DNA of 64,000 nt from JABCYV01 sp963696025. Its GTDB lineage: Bacteria > Acidobacteriota > Terriglobia > Terriglobales > Acidobacteriaceae. Within the stretch, counting starts at the first letter, position 1. The number at the start of each line of letters is the position of its first letter. The DNA lies in the NCBI GenBank assembly GCA_963696025.1, contig CAVOII010000014.1, positions 372,001 to 436,000 on the forward strand. The letters run 5' to 3'. The notes under the pieces were generated by a model, which had not been told where the DNA came from, ran no database searches, and saw only the letters and a list, made by a program, of their open reading frames with translations. The position numbers and the translations under genes were made by a program. Positions 54,612 through 63,757 of the stretch are shown here, one piece after another.

Positions 54612-56555
54612 TCACGAACCGCGTACGAGAGACTTCTCCGACGAAGGGCCGACTTTCACTCTCACATCTCCAGATTGACCCACGGGTCTTCGGTTCTCGA
54701 TACGGAGGAGAGCTTTGTCCCACAGTTTTTGCGAAGACCACCTGATCTTCCGCGACAATAACGCAATACGCTTGGCGATAGGCCAGCCAAAGATCAGTCT
54801 CAGCCAGGAGTACTTCCAGGACAAGTAGGGAACTCTCAGTTTGCCCCCCAGTTCTCTCGCCATCTCTTCAGCCCGCTTAACAATTTCAGTGTCCTCTCGG
54901 TAGAAATAGATCAGCGAGCGTTGCAGGTAGTTCACACACGCAACCCTAACCCGTTCGCTGTCCTCCAGCGACCGTAAATACCTGATGTGCAACTGCATGG
55001 AGAGCCAATGAGCCTTGATCTTGCTGTCGGATTGCCCGATATAGCTGAGACTGCCGCTGAACGCCGCTCCCGGAGCCCGATAGTACGATTTCGCTTCGGG
55101 CACAAATCGGACGCCATCGCTGGCGAGGAGGACGCGACAGAAGTACTCGCCGTCATCATCACTTAACAACCTGGTGTCCCACAGACCTGCGGCCTCAGTC
55201 AACTCACGACTGACCAGCCATGTGGCTGTCTGCATATACAGGTTGTCTCCCATCTTCCGCAGCAACCATTCCTTAGGAGACAGGTGACACCACAGTGCAG
55301 TCGGAACGAACTCGGCGCGATACCATCGGTACAAGAACTTTCCAAATGCCGAAGAGAGAAGCGTTCGCTTGCTGCCGCATTGATCCAATGCCGCCATTTG
55401 CCGTGCGATCTTGTCGGGAGCCAGGAGATCGTCCGCATCCAGCCACTGGATATAATCTCCCCGGCTGAGGGACAACGCCGTATTTCTGGCGGCGGCGGCC
55501 CCTTGATTCTTCTGCGAGACAATCCGGACGCCTTCGGACTCAAACTGCCGCGCGATGGTTAGCGTTTCATCGGTGGAACCGTCATCCACGACAATAATCT
55601 CCTTTCGGTTCCACTCTTGCGAAATCGCGCTGCGAATGGTGTCGGAGATCCACTGTTCCGCGTTGAAGGCAGGAATGAGGATCGATACCAGAGGCTGTGG
55701 GGCCAGCGGCGGTGGGGCGGCTCCTTGTCTGGCAACCGCAGTCTCAGATCCGGCGGATCGCGGATGAGCCCAGACTTTTCGGCGAACTGGAACTTCTAGC
55801 GCTTCCAGCGCTTTTACTACCGGCAGAATGCGCGCGCCCGATCTGACAGCGTATTGCACAACCTCCTCAAAGAACTCCGGGGTGCATCCGAATGGAGTGG
55901 GGTTGCTAGAGATGTCGTGAGTGGCAAAGATCAGCCAGCCGCGAACTTGCCGGTTACAATCTATGAGATCCTTGACCTCCTGAATATTGTGCCGACTCTT
56001 CTCTAGGAAATAGGCCGAGAGTTGATTGAGGTCAATCTTCCCTGCATTAAGCGTCTGGCCGCCACCGCGACAGCACAGGAAATAATCGACAATCTTCGCT
56101 TTGCTCAGTGGCCGAGGCAGGCTGATTGGATAAGAGAAGCTGTTGAACTCGACGCCGGGAAGCAGCTTGACGAGCTCTCTGCCGTTCTTGATGACCGAGT
56201 TTTCAAAGTCTGCGGGGTTTGTGTCCCACGAATCACAATGCGCAAATGTATGGCAGCCTAATTCGTGCCCCTGTTCGAAAAGCGCTCTCAAATCGTCGGC
56301 AACAAACATCGGACCCGTGGGTGTATTCCTACCCATGAGGCCCAGCGATGCATAGTAGGTTGCTGCAAGGTCAAAGCGCTTGAGGATGGCGCCGCCCGCC
56401 AACAATGCCGAGCGCGGAAAATCGTCGAAGGTAAAAGAAATCAAAGGCTGCGGCGAATGGATCGCGTGCAGTCTTCTGAATAGCAGGCTCGCTGCCCGCC
56501 GTCGATAATAGTTCCGGAGCCTCACCCACGAATCCCGAAGTGAACCCGATGACAT
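54612..56555 (-). CDS. Polysaccharide deacetylase (NodB-like) fused to family 2 glycosyltransferase
   Basis: A two-domain protein of 647 residues. Residues 30-260 form a NodB-type deacetylase: TFDDFP (42-47) with the metal Asp pair, HTFAH (102-106) as the two metal His residues, SFSYPI and ATHD (211-214). A Pro-rich linker (about 265-288) leads to a GT-A domain (288-510) with VSILIPAFNAEQW, IIVVDDGSTDET (DDGS 324-327) and QWLDADDLLAP (DADD 373-376), plus a helical tail. No signal peptide is present, so both active sites are cytoplasmic, suggesting deacetylation of an N-acetyl sugar on a lipid-linked or nucleotide-linked intermediate in step with sugar transfer. All key residues appear intact. 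Confidence 0.87.
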   Translation of the reverse strand: MSSGSLRDSWVRLRNYYRRRAASLLFRRLHAIHSPQPLISFTFDDFPRSALLAGGAILKRFDLAATYYASLGLMGRNTPTGPMFVADDLRALFEQGHELGCHTFAHCDSWDTNPADFENSVIKNGRELVKLLPGVEFNSFSYPISLPRPLSKAKIVDYFLCCRGGGQTLNAGKIDLNQLSAYFLEKSRHNIQEVKDLIDCNRQVRGWLIFATHDISSNPTPFGCTPEFFEEVVQYAVRSGARILPVVKALEALEVPVRRKVWAHPRSAGSETAVARQGAAPPPLAPQPLVSILIPAFNAEQWISDTIRSAISQEWNRKEIIVVDDGSTDETLTIARQFESEGVRIVSQKNQGAAAARNTALSLSRGDYIQWLDADDLLAPDKIARQMAALDQCGSKRTLLSSAFGKFLYRWYRAEFVPTALWCHLSPKEWLLRKMGDNLYMQTATWLVSRELTEAAGLWDTRLLSDDDGEYFCRVLLASDGVRFVPEAKSYYRAPGAAFSGSLSYIGQSDSKIKAHWLSMQLHIRYLRSLEDSERVRVACVNYLQRSLIYFYREDTEIVKRAEEMARELGGKLRVPYLSWKYSWLRLIFGWPIAKRIALLSRKIRWSSQKLWDKALLRIENRRPVGQSGDVRVKVGPSSEKSLVRGS

Positions 56556-56638
56556 CTAGGTAGTCCTTCTCGCCGTAGTCGGATTTGCAGATAATAGGAG
56601 ATCGAAGGAATGTCCGACTCGGCCTTGCCGGTCAACTT

Positions 56639-58282
56639 TCAATTCACTTCCTCTGGCCAAAGCGTGCGGCTTTCGGAGGCAGGCAAAGGGCCGCTTCGGA
56701 CGTTTTGGCTCACCAACTCTTTCGCTTGAGGCCGCGAAGTTGAAGTTGGAGACCATGCCGGAATCAGATCCGGCAAAAGCTGGGCGAAACGGTAAAGTGG
56801 TTGCGGCCCGCCATGCAAGAAAATAACCGCTCCTACATAAAGAGCTGAGAACAACACGGAGATTATCACAATCCGGGCTATGGCTCCGAGCGCGCTCGGC
56901 AATGCAACCAGCGAAGGGAATTCTTGGAGGATCAAAGCCGATGTGCCGCCCGCCATCAGCGAAGCAACAACGTACTTCCAGACCGTGGAAATTATTGGGG
57001 TGATGCCAAAGTGTATCGGTCTCCCTGCGTACCAAAAGCCGGGGAGGGTGAGAATCCAGAAGGACGCGCTCCAAGCTGCGGCGACTCCCACCGGCCCCCA
57101 GCGTAATCCCAGGAGGAAAAGCGACGCAGTGACGCTGAACTCGACAATCACCCAACGGAACCAGCGATCCGCCCTACCGATGGAAAGATGAATCAGCCCA
57201 TGGGTGGCGTATATCAGCATGATTCCAATGCCGGGCCCGAAAAATGTGAAAATTTGACCCGCTGTGTCCCATTTATGTCCCAAGAGCAGGCGAATCAAGT
57301 CTTTGCCCACTAAAGTCAAAACCGCTCCGGCTCCCATGCCAACAAATGCTAGGATCGACAGTCCGTTGAGAAAATATCGCCTGTACTGCTGGGAGTTGCG
57401 GTCCAACCGACTTAGTGTTGAAAGTACGACCTCAGAGACCGGCGCCAAAAGTTGGTTCGCTGGCAAGAGAAAAAGATCATATGCCTTCTTGTAGAAGCCG
57501 AGAGAACCCGGGCCAAATCGCCATCCTACCAGTAGGTTGTCGGCATTTCGCGCGAAGTAGTTCACACTGTAGCGACCGTACACGTGCATCGCGAACCAAA
57601 CAACGGAAGCTGTTCCCTTCCGACCGCGCGGGAGACTGGGAATCCACCGACACAGATACCATGCCCCGATAGATTGCATCAGCAATCGGGCGACCGCCCC
57701 CGTCACCAGCGCCCAGTATCCCCAACCCATCCAAGCGAGCAGGATTGAAGCTGAGACCGATACAGCGCTGGCCACGATATCATTGGCAGAGGTGACAGAG
57801 AAGCGCAAGGCTCGTTTCAGGAGCGCAATGTGCACGACCGAGATGCTACTGATGAAAATCGTCAGGGACATGCCGACCGCTACGTGGGCCACACGCGGGT
57901 CCCCGTAAAACCTAGCCAGCAACGAGCCCGCTGCTGCGAATCCAAGTGTGGCGACAAAGCCTACGCCTAAGTTGATCCAGAACAGGTTGCTAGCAAGGAG
58001 ATGATCAATGTCGTCGCGCTGTAGAACAGCCTCTGTGTATCCGTTCAGGCCGAAGCTCATGATAAGCAAGCTGAAGGTGGTGACCATAGTTACCACCCCG
58101 AAGTCCGCGGGAGTCAGAAGGCGAGCTAAAACAACGGTCGCCACTACCTGAACTGCAAATACGGCGCCTTGGGAGAGTACCGTGACGCCGGCGCTACGCA
58201 CGGCGCGGCGACGCAGTTCGCCACCCTCCTGACTGCCCCGGAACGCGCCACTCGCATCGAAGGGTTTCAAACTCCTCCCCAT
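56639..58282 (-). CDS. Polysaccharide flippase, Wzx/TuaB family
   Basis: Second lipid-linked oligosaccharide flippase, 547 residues with 12-14 spans. It carries the same opening pattern as the flippase at 34650-36188 (VRSAGVTVLSQGAVFAVQVVA; VLARLLTPADFGVVTMV; LFWINLGVGF) but is clearly diverged along the rest of its length. The last 45 residues are polar. The ATG at 58282 is the first gene after a 432-nt non-coding gap, so a promoter probably lies there, making this the head of a transcript that continues through the deacetylase fusion. Confidence 0.9.
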   Translation of the reverse strand: MGRSLKPFDASGAFRGSQEGGELRRRAVRSAGVTVLSQGAVFAVQVVATVVLARLLTPADFGVVTMVTTFSLLIMSFGLNGYTEAVLQRDDIDHLLASNLFWINLGVGFVATLGFAAAGSLLARFYGDPRVAHVAVGMSLTIFISSISVVHIALLKRALRFSVTSANDIVASAVSVSASILLAWMGWGYWALVTGAVARLLMQSIGAWYLCRWIPSLPRGRKGTASVVWFAMHVYGRYSVNYFARNADNLLVGWRFGPGSLGFYKKAYDLFLLPANQLLAPVSEVVLSTLSRLDRNSQQYRRYFLNGLSILAFVGMGAGAVLTLVGKDLIRLLLGHKWDTAGQIFTFFGPGIGIMLIYATHGLIHLSIGRADRWFRWVIVEFSVTASLFLLGLRWGPVGVAAAWSASFWILTLPGFWYAGRPIHFGITPIISTVWKYVVASLMAGGTSALILQEFPSLVALPSALGAIARIVIISVLFSALYVGAVIFLHGGPQPLYRFAQLLPDLIPAWSPTSTSRPQAKELVSQNVRSGPLPASESRTLWPEEVN

Positions 58283-58583
58283 AAAGATCCGTGTGGGCTG
58301 GATGTAAGCATTGGCAGCTCGTCTAGGTTGGTTTTGCTAAGTCTGGAATATCGCGGTTTTCGCCCTGAGACGACACCCTCACAGGTGTGATTCGAGTAGC
58401 ATTGTCAGCTGTGTTTGGGTCAGTGAGTACTCAGAGCGATGACCAGAGATACTTCCATATTCTTATATCAATGGCGGGGTAAATTGATCACACTTCTCGA
58501 GCGCACTGGAGCAAGCGAATGAGAGCAAAGGTCATGTGTTCCGGTCGAATCGCCGATAACGACGGCGGGCATCTCATTTAAAG

Positions 58584-58608
58584 CCGGTCCGCGTACGAAC
58601 TGGACCGG
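58584..58608 (-). terminator. Candidate terminator hairpin after the beta-helix gene
   Basis: A perfect 7-bp stem (CCGGTCC at 58584-58590 with GGACCGG at 58602-58608) and an 11-nt loop, followed on the transcribed strand by CTTTAAATG. The U-run is short, so an intrinsic terminator is only moderately likely. Confidence 0.4.
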
Positions 58609-58682
58609 TTAACCTGCTCGCTGATCTCAATCCCGACCGATCTTTGGGATGTTCGCAGCCTCATTTAACCAGGTTCGAGGCA

Positions 58683-58697
58683 CTCGCTGGGAGCGAG
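58683..58697 (-). terminator. Small hairpin just after the beta-helix stop codon
   Basis: A 6-bp stem (CTCGCT/AGCGAG) around a GGG loop begins 18 nt beyond the stop. No U-tract follows; it may protect the mRNA end or be incidental. Confidence 0.25.
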
Positions 58698-58714
58698 CGC
58701 AAGGGGCCCGGGTG

Positions 58715-60808
58715 TCACTGAACCACCGCACTGAGGCCCGTGGGGGGCGCCGGAGGCGGTGGCGCGTTGCCGTAGCAAGAGCTTGCATCGAACGCCAAGA
58801 CACCTCCCGTGCCATCCGGTAGGCCACCCATCATGTTCAGGTAGCAATTCATGGCGGGAATAGCATTCACGTGCCCACCCCAAGCAGTTGCCAGCGACGT
58901 TCCCCTACACTGCGAGCTTGATGTTGCAGCTACTCCCGCAAACTGGCCTGGGGTGTTCAACGTCCCGGTGCATTGACCTACGTTCCCGCCTGTAACGTCA
59001 GGGCCAATCGCAGGCCAGGGGACGGAGTCGAACCACGAAGGCTGAGCGGAAAGATAGAACGAAGCGGGAAGCTCTGGCTGAGACGCCCCTATGTCGCCCA
59101 CCGTGGGAAGTGAATTTGGATAACTACTCGCTCCAGTCGGGATTTCAGATGTGCCGTTACACGTTGAAGACCATCCCCCATCCGAGGAGTTACCGCACCA
59201 GCGTGTTGCATTCGTCGCCGGATCCCAGTTACCCCACCACATCGACGTTGACATAACCAGTGGGTCAATTGGGATTCCACTCTGGGAAGGACCGGGAACC
59301 GAGACCACATGCTGATCCCCTCCGCCCAGGCCTCCGGCATTGCTCTTGTAGGTTGCATGCCAGCCGGGAGTGCCCATTACGTTGGCGACATTGTTCTGGT
59401 AGCGATCTCCATAGGAGTCAATCAGGGAATTTGTCCAGCCGTCCTTTGTTGTCGCCGAGCCGCATTGACCGTTCCCGCATGATTCCCATCCGAAGAAGAA
59501 ATTTCGATAGCGCGTGATCATTGACGCCGTACCGTGATCCCCGTCATTCCACTGGTTGTCCGCCGCGTTCCCCTCGTAAAGCTCATAGCCGTCAATGGCA
59601 TGCTCGAAGAAAGACCCGCGCAGGTAATCGGACCGGTAGTTGTCGTTAATGATGAAATTGTACCCAAACACGTTCCCCGAGGCAGGACCGTCGTTCACAA
59701 ATGGCGCGAACACCTGCGTAATGATGTTGTTCTGCATCACATTATTGGAAGCGACAAAGTACCTGACCCCATAGCTGTCGGGGCCGGTAGAGTGGGTGAT
59801 GTAGTTGCTTTGAACGATTCCACTAATCGACTGATAGCCGAAGATTCCATAGCCGCTGAAGTTGGCTATCTTTACTCCACTTACCCACCACTGATACGCA
59901 TTGAAGAACACCACACCTGAACCGCCGGTGCTGGCTAAATCTAGGGAGAGATTCTCCAGGCCCACCTGCACGATAGGCTGCGCATACCAGACTCTCGGAG
60001 TTTGCCCCGAAGTCCAGTTAGGGAATTTTAGAGGATTGGCCAGCGTAACTACACCATTTCCGCTATTCACGCTGCTAACGGCGCTGACTTCCATTTGGCC
60101 GCGCTCTGGATCGCCAGTGTCGGGACCGTCTATCGAGCAGCCCGTTGGCCCACTGGAGTTGTAGCTATCCTCACAAATAAACAGTTGGGAATTGTCCCTC
60201 GCGCTTCCGCTGCAATTGGAGGTCGGACTTGATGCCGTGTAGCCCGTGTCGCATTGCTCTAAGAATAGGAGTGTCGGCTTCGTCGAATTGATCCCGTTTG
60301 TCCCACTAAGAGTAAGCTGATTGGAGCCTTGCGTGTAGCCAGCGGTCCATCCATAGATCGTTCGCGATGGGCTGGTGATATAGGTGCCATCGTTCGATTG
60401 AATGCAAATCGGCGAGCTATAAGGAGCCTGCGAACAATTGGATAATGAAGTCGGGGTAATAAACGTGCTATTGGCTCCCGATCCGCGCAGCACTATGTGT
60501 CCGCTCGTCGGATAGTTGATTTGCGCAGACAGGGCAAATGTCCCCGGGCCTAGCAGCACGTAGCTGCCGCTGGGATAAGTGCTGGCGCAGGAAGCAAGAG
60601 CGGCATTGATGGTACCCGCGGTGGCTCCAGCCGCAATAGTAGAGCCGCATTGCGGCCAACTGCCGTCTGGCACGCCGCCCTGTATGCCCGCTTGTGACCA
60701 ATCGACGGCGCGGCTGGGACTGATGATACCGGACCACGATTGGGCATAGGAACACACAGACAAGCAAAGGAAAATAACGGGGAATAGAAGCGACCGGTTA
60801 GCTCTCAT
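58715..60808 (-). CDS. Secreted right-handed beta-helix (pectate-lyase-fold) protein
   Basis: Exported protein of 697 residues. ATG 60808 is chosen because AGGAG lies 5 nt upstream and a signal peptide follows at once (LLFPVIFLCLSVCSYA, cleavage near residue 23); the frame extends to 60961 without these. The next part (SWSGIISPSRAVDWSQAG; SGSYVLLGPGTFALSAQINY; HIVLRGSGANSTFI) is a conserved opening of acidobacterial parallel beta-helix proteins, and coils rich in Asn and Ser continue to about residue 480. The C-terminus is Pro-rich and ends in PPTGLSAVVQ, which reads like the first strand of an Fn3 domain. Function is unknown: glycan lyase or hydrolase, or surface adhesin. Confidence 0.78.
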   Translation of the reverse strand: MRANRSLLFPVIFLCLSVCSYAQSWSGIISPSRAVDWSQAGIQGGVPDGSWPQCGSTIAAGATAGTINAALASCASTYPSGSYVLLGPGTFALSAQINYPTSGHIVLRGSGANSTFITPTSLSNCSQAPYSSPICIQSNDGTYITSPSRTIYGWTAGYTQGSNQLTLSGTNGINSTKPTLLFLEQCDTGYTASSPTSNCSGSARDNSQLFICEDSYNSSGPTGCSIDGPDTGDPERGQMEVSAVSSVNSGNGVVTLANPLKFPNWTSGQTPRVWYAQPIVQVGLENLSLDLASTGGSGVVFFNAYQWWVSGVKIANFSGYGIFGYQSISGIVQSNYITHSTGPDSYGVRYFVASNNVMQNNIITQVFAPFVNDGPASGNVFGYNFIINDNYRSDYLRGSFFEHAIDGYELYEGNAADNQWNDGDHGTASMITRYRNFFFGWESCGNGQCGSATTKDGWTNSLIDSYGDRYQNNVANVMGTPGWHATYKSNAGGLGGGDQHVVSVPGPSQSGIPIDPLVMSTSMWWGNWDPATNATRWCGNSSDGGWSSTCNGTSEIPTGASSYPNSLPTVGDIGASQPELPASFYLSAQPSWFDSVPWPAIGPDVTGGNVGQCTGTLNTPGQFAGVAATSSSQCRGTSLATAWGGHVNAIPAMNCYLNMMGGLPDGTGGVLAFDASSCYGNAPPPPAPPTGLSAVVQ

Positions 60809-60823
60809 TACATCTCCTAAGGC

Positions 60824-61113
60824 CGTAGTGTGCGATTGCGTTCGGGGGAGTTTGCACCGTCCGGGATTGAGCCAGACTCCGAGTACGCTTGGATCAATTC
60901 TGCTAGCGATATCGTCTTCTGCACAAGTCCCAGAAGTACATTGTCCTCGCGTATCTTCCACGCCAACAGCACTCAGGAGTTCCCGTACTTCGGTTCGCTT
61001 CTTATCGCGGGGGAGCCACTAATCTAGCGAGCAATGGCCCTATTGCTGAACAAAACTAACATTCGCCGCACAATCTATTGAAAATCCTTCCCACTTTCCA
61101 ATTGCCATCGACC
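60824..61113. other. Intergenic region between beta-helix and ligase genes
   Basis: About 290 nt that should contain the promoter of the beta-helix gene. No convincing coding frame, RNA gene or repeat was recognised, and no consensus promoter pair could be picked out. Confidence 0.4.
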
Positions 61114-62547
61114 TCAGAGGGTATCTGTTCGCGAAAGATAACTAGAAACAGTCTCTTTCTCAATAAGGACATGCACCCTCTCCGGACCATCAACCGATGT
61201 TGGTGCGGTATCAAGTTGAGCGGCAGTCTTCGGGCGTTGCGGAGATGTATTTCTCGGAACAACCGCTATCGTCAATAGGAAGACGATCCATACAGGATGC
61301 ATCATCTTGAATCCTCCCTCGGTGAAGTTGTAGGCGAGCGCGACGATGAAGTACGCTAGTCTCAGGCTGCCTGCCTGCATCCTTCGTCGAACGGCGGGGA
61401 CGATTCGACGATACCCCGTGACGATAAGGCCGCCCAACAGCGCTATGCCGACCCAACCCAAGTTCAAGAAAATCTCAAGGTAACCGTTATGCGCCTGGTT
61501 CACTCCCTGGTTGATCTCGGCCTCGACCCGGCGGAGCCGCGGCCCGATCCAGAAACTCTCGAAGCCGGTCCCGAATACAGGGTTACGGACCAATCCAAGG
61601 GCTGAGTGCCAGATGGCGGTGCGGCCAGTGAGGGTCGAATCTCTTCCCAGATTCTCAACTAACCCGCTGCCGATGCCTAGGAACAACGCCGAAAAGGCGA
61701 CGCTCAGAACCGCGACAACCATCAGGTGCATGATGGCTGGTTTCCGGGCCCAGCGGTATAAATACGTCAGCACCATCAGACTACCCGCCAAGCCAAAACA
61801 CGAGAGAGCGGTCGCGGAATCCGCCTCCTTGAGAAGGTAGACGGTCATCGCAATCAGTGCGCCTTGAGCGATCAACTGCTGGGTCTTCCGACTGCTCTTC
61901 TCCTCTCCAAACAACTGCAGACAACGGAATACAGATGCCAGCCCAAAGATGAGGCAGATCATACCCAGAGCATTCTTGTCGGTCGCTACGCCAACCCAGA
62001 AGGCCCTCCCGGCGGGACTATATCGCCGTCCCAAGTCGGGGTAATACCGGATAAACAGAATAGACAAAGGCACAAGAACGAAGCCCAGCCAGGCGAGAAG
62101 TCGTCTGAATGCAGCCAGCCAGTCCCGCTCGGAAAGCACGATCAGCACCATCACCACGTCACCGCAGGCTCTGAACCAGCGCTTGGACGCCACGTCAGGG
62201 AAGTCAGACCAAAGGACGCTAATACCACAATAAAAGAAGAAAAGTAAGATCGGCGCATTTGACCGTAACAGGGGCCCCATTCGCCCTCGCCTGGCCAGTA
62301 TCACGATTGCGCCGAGTATCAAAATCGCGGTTAGCACCGTCCGGTCCAAAGGGCTTCCCTCAGTGTAATCGGATGACCCGCCGCCTCCGATCTGCAGCCA
62401 ATCGGAAACATTGCGGGACGCGGCGATAAACAACCACATCGCGGGAATCCAAAGTGCCTTCGAGGTTCGGATCTTGGGTTCCCGATTGAGCCGGAAAAGG
62501 CCCGCGATCCCCAACGCGCAGACGATCGCAGCAATCAGGCGAGCCAT
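61114..62547 (-). CDS. O-antigen ligase/polymerase family membrane protein
   Basis: Inner-membrane Wzy/WaaL-type protein, 477 residues with about ten spans. The family region is recognised from STLTGRTAIWHSALGLVRNPVFGTGFESFW, with the conserved Arg in the large periplasmic loop, and NQAHNGYLEIFLNLGWVGIALL, which has the conserved His. It should polymerise repeats or ligate glycan to an acceptor. ATG 62547 is preferred to GTG 62553 because AGGAG lies 7 nt upstream of the ATG. It is the only polymerase/ligase candidate in the window, while two flippases are present. Confidence 0.88.
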   Translation of the reverse strand: MARLIAAIVCALGIAGLFRLNREPKIRTSKALWIPAMWLFIAASRNVSDWLQIGGGGSSDYTEGSPLDRTVLTAILILGAIVILARRGRMGPLLRSNAPILLFFFYCGISVLWSDFPDVASKRWFRACGDVVMVLIVLSERDWLAAFRRLLAWLGFVLVPLSILFIRYYPDLGRRYSPAGRAFWVGVATDKNALGMICLIFGLASVFRCLQLFGEEKSSRKTQQLIAQGALIAMTVYLLKEADSATALSCFGLAGSLMVLTYLYRWARKPAIMHLMVVAVLSVAFSALFLGIGSGLVENLGRDSTLTGRTAIWHSALGLVRNPVFGTGFESFWIGPRLRRVEAEINQGVNQAHNGYLEIFLNLGWVGIALLGGLIVTGYRRIVPAVRRRMQAGSLRLAYFIVALAYNFTEGGFKMMHPVWIVFLLTIAVVPRNTSPQRPKTAAQLDTAPTSVDGPERVHVLIEKETVSSYLSRTDTL

Positions 62548-62656
62548 TGCCACGCTCCTGAGGGCGTCAGTGATGCATGTTTATGATTCATTCTAGACCG
62601 GGGAAAACAACGGCGGCGTCTGCTTTGTTCATTGCGCGTTGCGCAACTTCGGAAGA

Positions 62657-63757
62657 CTAAGCAAAAACAGCTTTGTATAGCCTATCGACCGCGGCGTTAC
62701 GACGCCTGGCGCGATCCGTTGCCGCAACCACCAGAATAGTCAACATAATCGCAGCCAAAAACGACACGGTCAAGGCACTGCCGCCCCCGAGGTCGGTGCG
62801 CCGCAATCCTTGATGCAACAGTTGCAGCGCCGCGATCTGCGCGACATATCCCAGGAGAGAGTACTGGCCCAGCAAAATAACAACGTTCCGCGCCCTACCC
62901 TCCAGGGCAGTTGCATCGCCCAACAGATAAATGATCATGAGGCTAAGACACACCCCGACGATTTGCAAAGGGTAAACTACGTTCCAAACTGTTATCGCGC
63001 CCAAATAGGCCAGGTAAGCTAGGACCACCAGATAGGGATGTTTAACGAAGCGATTGATTTTGTCGATTCGGATATATCCCAGAATCACACCCAATAGTCC
63101 GATGGTAAGAAGCTGCAGGTTGGCGCTGGAGGTGCCATATAAATTCAGAACAAGGACCCCCACCAACGAGAATGCGAACCCGAGATGGCAGAAGTATCGA
63201 TAGTGCCTGGTCCCGATGAGAAGCAACGCTGACAGGATCAGCAAATAGCCGATGGGCACCAGAACATAAAAGGCAATCGCCTTCCCTTGTCCTCCGCCCA
63301 GATTCGTCCCGATGACATAAATATCTTCAAGACTCCTGATGGATGAGTGCTCTGTAAGCAACTGATCCTGCGATACCGGCGGAAGTAGGAGAAATCGAAC
63401 CACATTCAGTCCAATGAACACTCCCAGGATTTTGAGACCTCTCTCAATTAACCTCCGCGGAAGTCGCGGATCAGCGACCGAATACTTAGACAAGTACACG
63501 CCGGATACCAAAAATCCAGTGATGAAGATGAAGGAAGGAGTTAGGAACCTCAGATATCTATAAATGTCCGCCTGGGGGCCGACGAAGTAGTTAAGCCAGT
63601 GGTAAAGAACCATGATCAAGACAAGCGCCCCCTTGGTAAAGTCGAGCGCGGGTATCCGCTGAGCCTTGCGGGAGCCTGGCTTTTCCGATGCAACTGGTAT
63701 CTGAACATCATGGTCAAGAATCGTTACCACTTTATGAACCTCACCCAGAGCGGTCAT
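62657..63757 (-). CDS. OpgC/heparan-N-acetyltransferase-like membrane acyltransferase
   Basis: Polytopic membrane protein, 366 residues with about ten spans. The start (RIPALDFTKGALVLIMVLYHWLNYF; YLRFLTPSFIFITGFLVSGVYL) matches OpgC-like and heparan-alpha-glucosaminide N-acetyltransferase-like proteins, which acylate glycans across the membrane. The conserved Asp and His of that segment are present. It is distinct from the OafA-type enzyme at 26261-27544. Its ATG overlaps the asparagine synthase stop by 4 nt (ATGA), showing translational coupling. Confidence 0.75.
   Translation of the reverse strand: MTALGEVHKVVTILDHDVQIPVASEKPGSRKAQRIPALDFTKGALVLIMVLYHWLNYFVGPQADIYRYLRFLTPSFIFITGFLVSGVYLSKYSVADPRLPRRLIERGLKILGVFIGLNVVRFLLLPPVSQDQLLTEHSSIRSLEDIYVIGTNLGGGQGKAIAFYVLVPIGYLLILSALLLIGTRHYRYFCHLGFAFSLVGVLVLNLYGTSSANLQLLTIGLLGVILGYIRIDKINRFVKHPYLVVLAYLAYLGAITVWNVVYPLQIVGVCLSLMIIYLLGDATALEGRARNVVILLGQYSLLGYVAQIAALQLLHQGLRRTDLGGGSALTVSFLAAIMLTILVVAATDRARRRNAAVDRLYKAVFA

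Larger units (their letters stand above)
58283..58714. other. Intergenic region between flippase and beta-helix genes
   Basis: The largest clear non-coding gap in the minus-strand run. An AT-rich patch near 58460-58490 reads TTGATATAAGAATATGG on the minus strand and may be promoter material for the flippase transcript, though no full consensus is seen. The half next to the beta-helix gene carries the two hairpins listed separately. Confidence 0.45.
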
